This document shows, piece by piece, positions 13,313 through 24,850 of a stretch of DNA of 64,000 nt (positions are counted from its first letter, which is position 1; every line of letters starts with the position of its first letter). The notes below the pieces were generated by a model. It worked only from the letters and a program-made list of their open reading frames with translations. It did no database searches and had not been told where the DNA came from. The DNA is from Closterium sp. Naga37s-1 (lineage: Eukaryota > Streptophyta > Zygnematophyceae > Desmidiales > Closteriaceae). The stretch spans positions 255,501-319,500 of the forward strand of contig CANJKZ010000502.1 in the NCBI GenBank assembly GCA_947471745.1. The letters are read 5' to 3'. Made by a program: the position numbers and the translations under genes.

Positions 13313-15040
13313 CGCAAGCGAATCAGGCACAAGGGAATCGGGCGCAAGGGAATCGAGCGCAAGGGAATCGGGCGCAAGCGAATCGGGCGCAAGCGAATCG
13401 GGCGCAAGCGAATCGGGCGCAAGCGAATCGGGCGCAAGGGAGTCGGGCGCAAGCGAGTCGGGCGCGCAAGCGAATCGGGCGCAAGCGAGTCGGGCGCAAG
13501 GGAATCGGGCGCAAGGGAATCGGGCGCAAGCGAATTGGGCGTAAGGGAATCGGGCGCAATCGAATCGGGCGCAAGCGAATCGGGCGCAAGCGAATCGGGC
13601 GCAAGGGAGTCGGGCGCAAGGGAGTCGGGCGCAATCGAATCGGGCGCAATCGAATCTAGCGCAAGCGAATCGAGCGCAAGCGAATCGGGCGCAAGCGAAT
13701 CGGGCGCAAGCGAATCGGGCGCAAGCGAATCGGGCGCAAGCGAATCAGGCGCAAGGGAATCGGGCGCAAGCGAATCGGGCGCAAGCGAATCGGGCGCAAG
13801 GGAATCGGGCGCAAGCGAATCGGGCGCAAGAGAATCGGGCGCAAGCGAATCGGGCGCAAGCGAATCGGGCGGAAGGGAATCGGGTGCAAGCGAATCGGGC
13901 GCAAGCGAATCGGGCGCAAGGGAGTCGGGCGCAAGGGAGTCGGGCGCAAGGGAATCGGGCGCAAGCGAATCGGGCGCAAGCAAATCGGGCGCAAGCAAAT
14001 CGGGCGCAAGCGAATTGGGCGCAAGCGAATCAGGCGCAAGCGAATCGGGCGCAAGCGAATCGGGCGCAAGAGAATCGGGCGCAAGGGAGTCGGGCGCAAG
14101 GGAGTCGGGCGCAAGGGAATCGGGCGCAAGCGAATCGGGCGCAAGCGAATCGGGCGCAAGGGAATCGGGCGCAAGCGAATCAGGCACAAGGGAATCGGGC
14201 GCAAGGGAATCGAGCGCAAGGGAATCGGGCGCAAGCGAATCGGGCGCAAGGGAATCGGGCGCAAGCGAATCGGGCGCAAGCGAATCGGGCGCAAGCGAAT
14301 CGGGCGCAAGCGAATCGGGCGCAAGGGAGTCGGGCGCAAGCGAGTCGGGCGCGCAAGCGAATCGGGCGCAAGCGAGTCGGGCGCAAGGGAATCGGGCGCA
14401 AGGGAATCGGGCGCAAGCGAATTGGGCGTAAGGGAATCGGGCGCAATCGAATCGGGCGCAAGCGAATCGGGCGCAAGCGAATCGGGCGCAAGGGAGTCGG
14501 GCGCAAGGGAGTCGGGCGCAATCGAATCGGGCGCAATCGAATCTAGCGCAAGCGAATCGAGCGCAAGCGAATCGGGCGCAAGCGAAACGGGCGCAAGCGA
14601 ATCGGGCGCAAGCGAATCGGGCGCAAGCGAATCAGGCGCAAGGGAATCGGGCGCAAGCGAATCGGGCGCAAGCGAATCGGGCGCAAGGGAATCGGGTGCA
14701 AGCGAATCGGGCGCAAGAGAATCGGGCGCAAGCGAATCGGGCGCAAGCGAATCGGGCGGAAGGGAATCGGGTGCAAGCGAATCGGGCGCAAGCGAATCGG
14801 GCGCAAGGGAGTCGGGCGCAAGGGAGTCGGGCGCAAGGGAATCGGGCGCAAGCGAATCGGGCGCAAGCGAATCGGGCGCAAGCAAATCGGGCGCAAGCGA
14901 ATTGGGCGCAAGCGAATCAGGCGCAAGCGAATCGGGCGCAAGCGAATCGGGTGCAAGAGAATCGGGCGCAAGGGAGTCGGGCGCAAGGGAGTCGGGCGCA
15001 AGGGAATCGGGCGCAAGCGAATCGGACGCAAGTGAATCGG
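13313..15040 (+). repeat. Tandem ~860-890 bp higher-order repeat
   Basis: Two adjacent copies of a module with AATCAGGCACAAGGG, a GCGCGCAAG register break, AATTGGGCGTAAGGG and GCAATCGAATC monomers. The GCACAAG marker is at 13321 and 14178 (857 bp apart). The GTAAGGG marker is at 13541 and 14428 (887 bp apart, i.e. 59 monomers + 2). Copy 2 has gained two monomers between these markers. Part of the module recurs 47 kb away at 61091-61484. Confidence 0.82.
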
Positions 15041-15188
15041 GCGCAACGAATCGGGCGCAAGCGAATTGGGCGCAAGCGAATCGGGCGCAAGGGAATCGGG
15101 CGCAAGCGAATCGGGCGCAAGCGAATCGGGTGCAAGCGAATCGGGCGCAAGCGAATCAGGGGCAAGCGAATCGGGGGCGCAAGCGAAA

Positions 15189-16033
15189 TCTGCCTGGTAC
15201 GCCCCTTATAGGTGCGCACACTGCCCCGACTGCCCAGCGCACCACTTTGACTGGTCCGCTGCATTGGATGCCTCATTTTTTTTGCTAGTCCCCTTGATGA
15301 GACTATTTTGCACGTCCACAACAAGTGGCTCCATTTCGTTCCAAGCGGACGGCAAGATTTGAGCGCCCGAACTCTGCCTCGTACGCCCCTTATAGGTGGG
15401 CACACTGCCCTGACTACCCAGCGCACCACTTTGACTGGTCCGGTGCATTGGATGCCTCTTTTTTTTTTTGCTAGTCCCCTTGATGCGACTATTTTGGACG
15501 TCGACAACAAGTGGCTCCATTTCGTTCCAAGCGGTTGGCAAGATTTGAGCGCCCGAACTCTGCCTGGTACGCCCCTTATAGGTGCGCACACTGCCCCGAC
15601 TGCCCAGCGCACCACTTTGACTGGTCCGCTGCATTGGATGCCTTTTTGTTTTGCTAGTCCCCTTGATGAGACTATTTTGCACATCCACAAATAGTGGCTC
15701 CATTTCGTTCTAAGCGGTTGGCAAGATTTGAGCGCCCGAACTCTGCCTGGTACGCCCCTTATAGGTGCGCACACTGCCTCGACTGCCCAGCGCACCACTT
15801 TGACTGGTCCACTGCATTGGATGCCTCCTTTTTTTTTGCTAGTCCTCTTGATGAGACAATTTTGCACGTCCACAACAAGTGGCTCCATTTTGTTCCAAGC
15901 GGTTGGCAATATTTGAGTGCCCGAACACTGTCTGGTACGCCCTTTATAGGTGCGCACACTGCCCCGACTGCCCTGCGCACCACTTTGACTAGTCCACTGC
16001 ATTGGATGCCTCATTTGTTTTGCTGGTCCCCCT
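15189..16033 (+). repeat. ~184 bp satellite, monomeric block
   Basis: About 4.5 tandem units of 183-186 bp. Unit starts (at CTGCCTGGTACG or a one-base variant) are 15190, 15374, 15560, 15743 and 15928. Each unit contains GGTGCGCACACTG, a T-rich run of variable length (TTTTTTTTTG), AGTCCCCTTGATG and GCAAGATTTGAGCGCCCG. The last unit is cut at about 16033, where it joins the 367 bp repeat. Small frames here are incidental. It is homologous to each half of the following 367 bp unit: over the 33 bases from GCAAGATTT, 26 match by eye. The ~184 bp length is near nucleosome spacing, a common size for plant satellites. Confidence 0.93.
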
Positions 16034-19000
16034 CTACCAGGTTCTAACCTTTTGGATCTATGTAATTCGCCAAATATAGGCATTCCAGTCGAGCATGGTA
16101 CCTGCAGTACAGGCACGCATACCGACCAACTTGACCAACGCATTACGTATGTTTGTAGAGATGCGGTTAGTACCATTTTCTTGTCAGTCCACTAGATTAG
16201 GCCATCTACTTTAACAACACTAGGTTCTAACCTTTTAGATCCACATAATTTGCAAGAGTTCAGAGCTCCAGCTCCGCCTTGTACCTGCACACAAGCGTGC
16301 ATACTACCCGAACTGGCTCACGCATCATTTTCTTTGTAGAAGTAGAGTGAATACCACATATGTTTTGTTTTTCCTTTACATTACACCATTCCCCACCCCT
16401 CTACCAGGTTCTAAACTTTTGGATCTATGTAATTCGCCAAATATAGGCATTCCAGTCGTGCATGGTACCTGCACTACAGGCACGCATACCGACCAACTTG
16501 ACCAGCGCATTACGTATGTTTGTAGAGATGCGGTTAGTACCATTTTCTTGCCAGTCTACTATATTAGGCCATCTACTTTAACAACACTAGGTTCTAACCT
16601 TTTAGATCCACATAATTTGCAAGATTCAGAGCTCCAGCTCCGCCTTGTACCTGCACACAAGTGTGCATACTACCCGAACCGGCTCACACATTATTTTCTT
16701 TATAGAAGTAGAGTGAATACCACATATGTTTCGCATTTCCTTTACATTATACCATTCCCCACCCCTCTACCAGGTTCTAACCTTTTCGATCTATGTAATT
16801 CGCCAAATATAGGCATTCCAGTCATGCATGGTACCTGCACTACAAGCACGCATACCGACCAACTTGACCAGCGCAATACGTATGTTTGTAGAGATGCGGT
16901 TAGTACAATTTCCTTGTCAGTCCACTAGATTAGGCCATCTACTTTAACAACACTAGGTTCAAACCTTTAAGATCCACATAATTTGCAAGATTTCAGAGAT
17001 CCAGCTCCGCCTTGTACCTGCACACAAGCGTGCATACTACCCGAACCGGCTCACGCATCATTTTCTTTGTAGAAGTAAAGTGAATATCACATATGTTTCG
17101 CTTTCCTTTACATTATACCATTCCCCACCCCTCTACCAGGTTCTAACCTTTTGGATCTATGTAATTCGCCAAATATAGGCATTCCAGTCGTGCATGGTAC
17201 CTGCACTACAGGCACGCATACCGACCAACTTGACCAGCGCATTACGTATGTTTGTAGATATGCGGTTAGTACCATTTTCTTGTCAGTCCACTAGATTAGG
17301 CCATCTACTTTCACAAGACTAGGTTCTTACCTTTTAGATCCACATAATTTGCAAGATTCAGAGCTCCAGCTCCGCCTTGTACCTGCACACAAGCATGCAT
17401 ACTACCCGAACCGGCTCACGCATCATTTTCTTTGTAGAAGTAGAGTGAATGCCACATATGTTTCGCATTTCCTTTACATTATACCATTCCCCACCCCTCT
17501 ACCAGGTTCTAAACTTTTGGATCTATGTAATTCACCAAATATAGGCATTCCAGTCATGCATGGTACCTGCACTACAGGCACGCATACCGACCAACTTGAC
17601 CAGCGCATTACGTATGTTTGTAGAGATGCGGTTAGTACAATTTTCTTGTCAGTCCACTAGATTAGGCCATCTACTTTAACAACACTAGGTTCAAACCTTT
17701 CAGATCCACATAATTTGCAAGATTTCAGAGATCCAGCTCCGCCTTGTACCTGCACACAAGCGTGCATACTACCCGAACCGGCTCACGCATCATTTTCTTT
17801 GTAGAAGTAAAGTGAATATCACATATGTTTCGCTTTCCTTTACATTATACCATTCCCCACCCCTCTACCAGGTTCTAACCTTTTGGATCTATGTAATTCG
17901 CCAAATATAGGCATTCCAGTCGTGCATGGTACCTGCACTACAGGCACGCATACCGACCAACTTGACCAGCGCATAACGTATGTTTGTAGAGACGCATTAC
18001 GTATGTTTGTAGAGATGAGGTTAGTACCATTTTCTTGTCAGTCCACTAGATTAGGCCATCTACATTAACAACGCTAGGTTCTAACCTTTTAGATCCACAT
18101 AATTTGCATTATTTCAGAGCTCCAGCTCCGCCTTGTAGCTGCACACAAGCGTGCATACTACCCGAACCGGCTCACGCATCAATTTCTTTGTAGAAGTAGA
18201 GTGAATACCACATATGTTTCGTTTTTCCTTTAGATTATACCATTCCCCACCCCTCTACCAGGTTCTAACATTTTGAATCTATGTAATTCGCCAAATATAG
18301 GCATTCCAGTCGTGCATGGTACCTGCACTACAGGCACGCATACCGACCAACTTGACCAGCGAATTACGTATGTTTGTAGGGATGCGGTTAGTACCATTTT
18401 CTTGTCAATCCACTAGATTAGGCCATCTACTTTAACAACACTAGGTTCTAACCTTTTAGATCCACATAATTTGCAAGATTTCAGAGATCCAGCTCCGCCT
18501 TGTACCTGCACACAAGCGTGCATACTACCCGAACCGGCTCACGCCTCATTTTCTTTGTAGAAGTAAAGTGAATATCACATATGTTTCGCTTTCCTTTACA
18601 TTATACCATTCCCCACCCCTCTACCAGGCTCTAACCTTTTGGATCTATGTAATTCGCCAAATATAGGCATTCCAGTCGTGCATGGTACCTGCACTACAGG
18701 CACGCATACCGACCAACTTGACCAGCGCATTACGTATGTTTGTAGAGACGCATTACGTATGTTTGTAGAGATGCGGTTAGTACCATTTTCTTGTCAGTCC
18801 ACTAGATTAGGCCATCTACATTAACAACGCTAGGTTCTAACCTTTTAGATCCACATAATTTGCATTATTTCAGAGCTCCAGCTCCGCCTTGTAGCTGCAC
18901 ACAAGCGTGCATACTACCCGAACCGGCTCACGCATCATTTTCTTTGTAGAAGTAGAGTGAATACCACATATGTTTCGTTTTTCTTTACATTATACCATTC

Positions 19001-22000
19001 CCCACCCCTCTACCAGGTTCTAACATTTTGAATCTATGTAATTCGCCAAATATAGGCATTCCAGTCGTGCATGGTACCTGCACTACAGGCACGCATACCG
19101 ACCAACTTGACCAGCGCATTACGTATGTTTGTAGGGATGCGGTTAGTACCATTTTCTTGTCAGTCCACTAGATTAGGCCATACTTTAACAACACTAGGTT
19201 CTAACCTTTTAGATCCACATAATTTGAAAGATTTTAGAGCTCCAGCTCCGCCTTGTACCTGCACACAAGCGTGCATACTACCCGAACCGGCTCACGCATC
19301 ATTTTCTTTGTAGAAGTAGAGTGAATACCACATATGTTTCGCTTTTCCTTTACATTATACCATTCCCCACCACTCTACCAGGTTCTAACATTTTGAATCT
19401 ATGTAATTCGCCAAATATAGGCATTCCAGTCGTGCATGGTACCTGCACTACAGGCACGCATACCGACCAACTTGACCAGCGCATTACGTATGTTTGTAGG
19501 GATGCGGTTAGTACCATTTTCTTGTCAGTCCACTAGATTAGGCCATCTACTTTAACAACACTAGGTTCTAACCTTTTAGATCCACATAATTTGTAAGATT
19601 TTAGAGCTCCAGCTCCGCCTTGTACCTGCACACAAGCGTGCATACTACCCGAACCGGCTCACGCATCATTTTCTTTGTAGAAGTAGAGTGAATACCACAT
19701 ATGTTTCGCTTTTCCTTTACAGTATACCATTCCCCACCCCTCTAATAGGTTCTACATTTTTGAATTTATGTAATTTGCTAAAAATAAGCATTCTTGTCGT
19801 ACATGGTACCTGCACAACAGGCACGCATACCGACCAAACTGACCAGCGCATTACGTATGTTTGTAGAGATGCAGTTAGTACCATTTTCTTGCCAGTCCAC
19901 TACATTAGGACATCTACTTTAACAATACTAGGATCTAACCTTTTAGATCTACATAATTTAAGATATTTCACAGCTCCAGCTCTGCCTTGTATTTGCACAC
20001 AAATGTGCATACTACCTGAACCGACCCACGTATCATTTTCTCTGTATAAATACAGTGAATACCACATATGTTTCGCTCTTCCTTTACAGTATACCATTCC
20101 CCACCCCTCTAATAGGCATTCTAGTCGTGCATGGTACCTGCACTACAGGCGCGCATACCGACCAACTTGACCAGCGCATTACGTATGTTTGTAGAGAGGC
20201 GGTTAGTACCACTCTCTTGTTAGTCCACTAGATTTGGCCATCTACTTAACAACACTAGGTTCTAACCTTTTAGATCCACATAATTTGCAATATTTCAAAG
20301 CTCCAGCTCCGCCTTGTACCTGCACACAAACGTGCATACTACCCGAACCGACCCACGCATCATTCTCTCTGTACAAATACAGTGAATACCACATATGTTC
20401 CGCATTTCCTTTACAGTATACCATTCCACACCCCTCTAAAAGGCTCTAACTTTTTGGATCTATGTAATTCACCAAAAGTAGGCATTTGAGGCGTGCATGG
20501 TACCTACACTACAGGCGCGCATACCGACCAACTTGACCAGCGCATTACGTATGTTTGTAGAGATGCGGTTAGTACCATGTTCTTGTCAGTCCACTAGATT
20601 AGGCCATTTAATTTAACAACACTAGGTTCTAACCTTTTAGATCCACATAATTTGCAAGATTTCAGAGCTCCAACTCCGCCTTGTACCTGCACACAAGCAT
20701 GCATATCACCCGAACCGGCTCACGCATCATTTTCTTTGTAAAAGTAGAGCGAATGCCACATGTTTCGCTTCGTCTTTACATTATACCATTTCCCACCCCT
20801 CTACCAGGTTCTAACCTTTTGGATCTATGTAATTCGCCAAAAATATAGGCATTCTAGTCGTGCATGGTACCTACACTACAGGCGCGCATACCGACCAACT
20901 TGACCAGCGCATTACGTATGTTTGTAGAGATGCGGTTAGTACCATTTTCTTGTCAGTCCACTAGATTAGGACATCTTATTTAACAACACTAGGTTCTAAC
21001 CTTCAAGATCCACATAATTTGCAATATTTCAGAGCTCCAGCTCCGCCTTGCACCTGCACACAAGCGTGCATACTACCCGAACCGTCCCACGCATCATTTT
21101 CTTTGTAGAAGAACAGTGAATACTACATATGTTTCACTCTTCCTTTACAGTATACCATTCCCCACCCCTCTACCAGGTTCTAACTTTTTGAATCTATGTA
21201 ATTTGCCAAATATTGGCATTCCAGTCGTGCATGGTACCTGCACTACAGGCGCGCATACCGACCAACTTGACCAGCGCATTACGTATGTTTGTAGAGATGC
21301 GGTTAGTATCATTTTCTTGCCAGTCCACTATATTAGGACATCTACTTTAACAACACTAGGTTCTAACCTTTTAGATCCACATAATTTAAGAGATATAAGA
21401 GCTCCATCTCCGCCTTGTACCTGCACACACGCGTGCATACTGACCAAACTGACCCACGCATCATTCTCTCTGTATAGATATAGTGAATACCACATATGTT
21501 TCGCATTTCCTTTACATTATACCATTCCCCACCCCTCTACTAGGTTCTAACCTTGTGGATCTATGTAATTTGCCAAATATAGGCATTCTAGTCGTGCATG
21601 GTACCTGCACAATAGGCACGCATGCCGACCAAACTGACCAGCGCATTACGTATGTTTATAGAGATGCAGTTAGTACCATTTTCTTGCCAGTTCACTAGAT
21701 TAGGACATCTATTCTAACAGTACTAGGTTCTAGCCTTTTAGATCCACATAATTTGCAAGATTTCAGAGTTCCAGCTCCGCCTTCTACCTGCACACAAGCA
21801 TGCATACTGACCAAACTGACCCACGCATCATACTCTCTGTATAGATATAGTGAATACCACATATGTTCCGCATTTCCTTTACATTATACCATTCCCCACC
21901 CCTCCACCAGGTTCTAACCTTTTGGATCTATGTAATTTGCCAAATATAGGCATTCCAGTCGTGCATGGTACCTGCACAATAGGCACGCATACCGACCAAA

Positions 22001-24140
22001 CTGACCTTCGCATTACGTATGTTTATAGAGATGCAGATAGTACCATTTTCTTGCCAGTCCACTAGATTAGGACATCTACTTTCAAAACACTAGGTTCTAA
22101 CCTTTTAGATCAACATAATTTGCAATATTTCAGAGCTTCAGCTCCGCCTTGTACCTACACACAAGCGTGCATACTACCCGAACCGACCCACGTATCATTC
22201 TCTCTGTATAGATACAGTGAATACCACATATGTTTTGCTCTTCCTTTACAGTATACCATTCCCCACCCCTCTAATAGGTTTTAACCTTTTGGATCTATGT
22301 AATTCGCAAAAAATAAGCATTCTAGTCGTACATGGTACCTGCACAACAGGCACGCATACCGACCAAACTGACCAGCGCATTACGCATGTTTGTAGAGATG
22401 CAGTCAGAAACCATTTTCTTGCCAGTCCACTAGATTAGGACATCTACTTTAACAATGCTAGGTTTTAACATTTTAGATCCACATAATTAAAGATATTTCA
22501 GAGCTCCAGCTCCGCCTTGTACCTGCAGACAAGCGTGCATACTGACCGAACTGACCCACGCATCATTCTCTCTGTATAGATACAGTGAATACCACATATA
22601 TTTCGCATTTCCTTTACATTATACCATTCCCCACCCCTCTACCAGGTTCTAACCATTTGGATCTATGTAATTTCACAAATATAGGCATTCCAGTCGTGCA
22701 TGGTAACTGCACAACAGGCACGCATACTGACCAAACTGACCAGCGTATTACGTATGTTTATAGAGATGCGGTTAGTACCATTTCTTGCCAGTCCACTAGA
22801 TTAGGACATCTACTTTAAAAACACTAGGTTCTAACCTTTTAGATCCACATAATTTGCAGCATTTCAGAGCTTCAGCTCCGCCTTGTATCTGCACACAAGC
22901 GTGCATACTACCCGAACCGACCCATGTATCATTCTCTCTGTATAGATACAGTGAATACCACATATGTTTCGCTCTTCTTTTACAGTATACCATTCCCCAC
23001 CCCTCTAATAGGTTCTAACCTTTTGGATCTATGTAATTCGCCAAAAATAAGCATTCTAGTCATACATGGTACCTGCACAACAGGCACGCATATCGACCAA
23101 ACTGACCAGCGCATTACGTATGTTTGTAGAGATGCAGTTAGTACCATTTTCTTGCCAGTCCACTAGATTATGACATCTACTTTACCAATACTAGGTTCTA
23201 ACCTTTTGGATCCACATAATTTAAGATATTTCAGAGCTCCAGCTCCGCCTTGTATCTGCACACATATGTGCATACAACCCGAACCGACCCACGTATCATT
23301 TTCTCTGTATAAATACAGTGAATACTACATATGTTTCGCTCTTCCTTTACAGTATACCATTCTCCACCCCTCTAATAGGTTCTAACCTTTTGGATCTATG
23401 TAATTCGCCAAAAATAGGCATTCTAGTCGTGCATGGTACCTGCACTACAGGCGCGCATACCGACCAACTTGACCAGCGCATTACGTATGTTTGTAGAGAT
23501 GCGGTTAGTACCACTATCTTGTTAGTCCACTAGATTAGGCCATCTACTTTAACAACACTAGGTTCTAACCTTTTAGATCCACATAATTTGCAATATTTCA
23601 AAGCTCCAGCTCCGCCTTGTACCTGCACACAAACGTGCATACTACCCGAACCGACCCACGCATCATTCTCTCTGTACAAATACAGTGAATACCACATATG
23701 TTTTGCATTTCCTTTACATTATACCATTCCACACCCCTCTAATAGGCTCTAACCTTTTGGATCTATGTAATTCGCCAAAAGTAGGCATTCTATTCGTGCA
23801 TGGTACCTGCACTACAGACGCTCATACCGACCAACTTGAGCAGCGCATTACGTATGTTTGTAGAGATGCTGTTAGTACCATTTTCTCGTCAGTCAACTAG
23901 ATTAGGCCATCTACTTTAACAACACAATGTTCTAACCTTTTAGATCCACATAATTTGCAAGATTTCAGAGCTCCAGCTCCGCCTTGTACCTGCACACAAG
24001 CGTGCATACTACCCGAACCGGCTCACGCATCATTTTCTCTGTATAAGTAGAGTGAATGCCACATATGTTTCGCTTGTCCTTTACATTATACCATTCCCCA
24101 CCCCTCTACCAGGTTCTAACCTTTTGGATCTATGTAATTC
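16034..24140 (+). repeat. 367 bp dimeric satellite, about 22 units
   Basis: About 22 head-to-tail units of 367 bp, e.g. CTACCAGG at 16034, 16401 and finally 24106. Each unit is itself two diverged halves. AGGTTCTAACCTTTT occurs at 16039 (followed by GGATCTATG) and at 16222 (followed by AGATCCAC), then the next unit begins at 16406, so the halves are 183 and 184 bp. Both halves carry GTACCTGCAC and a later TTTGTAGA motif. Units before about 19700 are very alike; later ones diverge more (CTAATAGG, AAGATATTTCAG). A 24 bp internal duplication marks two units near 17990 and 18745, and one unit near 20112 has lost about 40 bp. The array ends within a unit at 24140. The short frames starting at GTGAATACC are repeat artefacts. 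Confidence 0.95.
17883..18824 (+). repeat. Two-unit higher-order repeat in the 367 bp array
   Basis: Two units carry the same extra copy of CGCATTACGTATGTTTGTAG (around 17985-18010 and 18741-18765). They lie 756 bp apart, i.e. two units plus the insertion. Both also share CATTATTTCAGAGC and TTGTAGCTGC variants, so a block of two dimers was copied together. Confidence 0.7.
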
Positions 24141-24199
24141 CCCATTCTCCCTCTTTCCATCACCCCGCCCAATTCTCCCTCTTTCTATCACCCCGCCCC

Positions 24200-24850
24200 A
24201 TTCTCCCTCTTTCCATCATCCAGCCCCATTCTCCCTCTTTCCATCACCCCGCCCCATTCTCCCTCTTTCCATCACCCAGCCCCATTCTCCCTCTTTCCAC
24301 CACCCCGACCCATTCTCCCTCTTTCCATCACCCTGCCCCATTCTCCCTCTTTCCATCACCCCGCCCCATTCTCCTGCTTTCCATCACCCCGCCCCATTCT
24401 CCCTCTTTCCATCACCCAGCCCCATTCTCACTCTTTCCACCCCGCCCCATTCTCCCGCTTTCCATCTCCCCGCCCCATTCTCCCTCATTCCATCACCTCG
24501 CCCCATTCTCCTGCTTTCCATCACTCCGCCCCGTCCCTCTATCATCACCCCGCCCCATCCATCACCCTGCACCATTCTCCCTCTTGCCATCACCCCACCC
24601 CATTCTCCCTCTTTTCATCACCCCGCCCCATTCTCCCTCTTTCCATCACCCCGCCCCATTCTCCCGCTTTCCATCACCCCGCCCCATTTTCCCGCTTTCC
24701 ATCACCCCGCCCCATTCTCTTGCTTTCCATCACCCCGCCCCATTCTCCCGCTTTCCATCACCCCGCCCCATTCTCCCTCTTTCCATCACCCCGCCCCATT
24801 CTCCCGCTTTCCATCACCCAACCCCATTCTCCCTCTTTCCATCACCCCGC
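24200..24850 (+). repeat. Diagnostic 28 bp array module, first of five copies
   Basis: A module of irregular monomers (TTTCCACCCCGCCCC, a CCCCGTCCCTCTATCATCACC segment with shortened monomers, CACCCTGCACCATTC, CCTCTTGCCATC) occurs here and again starting near 28.3, 32.5, 33.9 and 37.8 kb. Measured from one shared point, the copies are at 24384, 28467, 32582, 34019 and 37941 (offsets 4083, 4115, 1437 and 3922 bp). It is the most recognisable internal landmark of the array. Confidence 0.8.

Larger units (their letters stand above)
1..15188 (+). repeat. 15 bp satellite array, left block
   Basis: About 1010 head-to-tail copies of a 15 bp monomer, consensus GCGCAAGCGAATCGG. The array begins before base 1 and ends at 15188, where the sequence changes to a different satellite. 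Two sites vary throughout: position 8 (C or G) and position 11 (A or G), giving four common monomer types. The monomer has three CpGs, and many rarer variants are CpG to TpG or CpA changes (GCACAAG, GTGCAAG, ATTGG, ATCAGG). Register is broken by 2 bp insertions (GGGCGCGCAAG) near 680, 1051, 1698, 3471, 3905, 4493, 5021, 13465 and 14351, by a 10 bp partial monomer near 704, and by 1 bp losses near 8030, 12237 and 13213. Because 15 is a multiple of 3 and the monomer has no stop on either strand, all six frames stay open for long stretches. I see no gene here. Confidence 0.97.

Noticed and set aside
16347-23900. Series of 60-190 codon frames beginning MNTTYV or MDLCNSPN
   Set aside because: They recur every 367 bp with the satellite unit, are broken differently in different units and have no recognisable domain.
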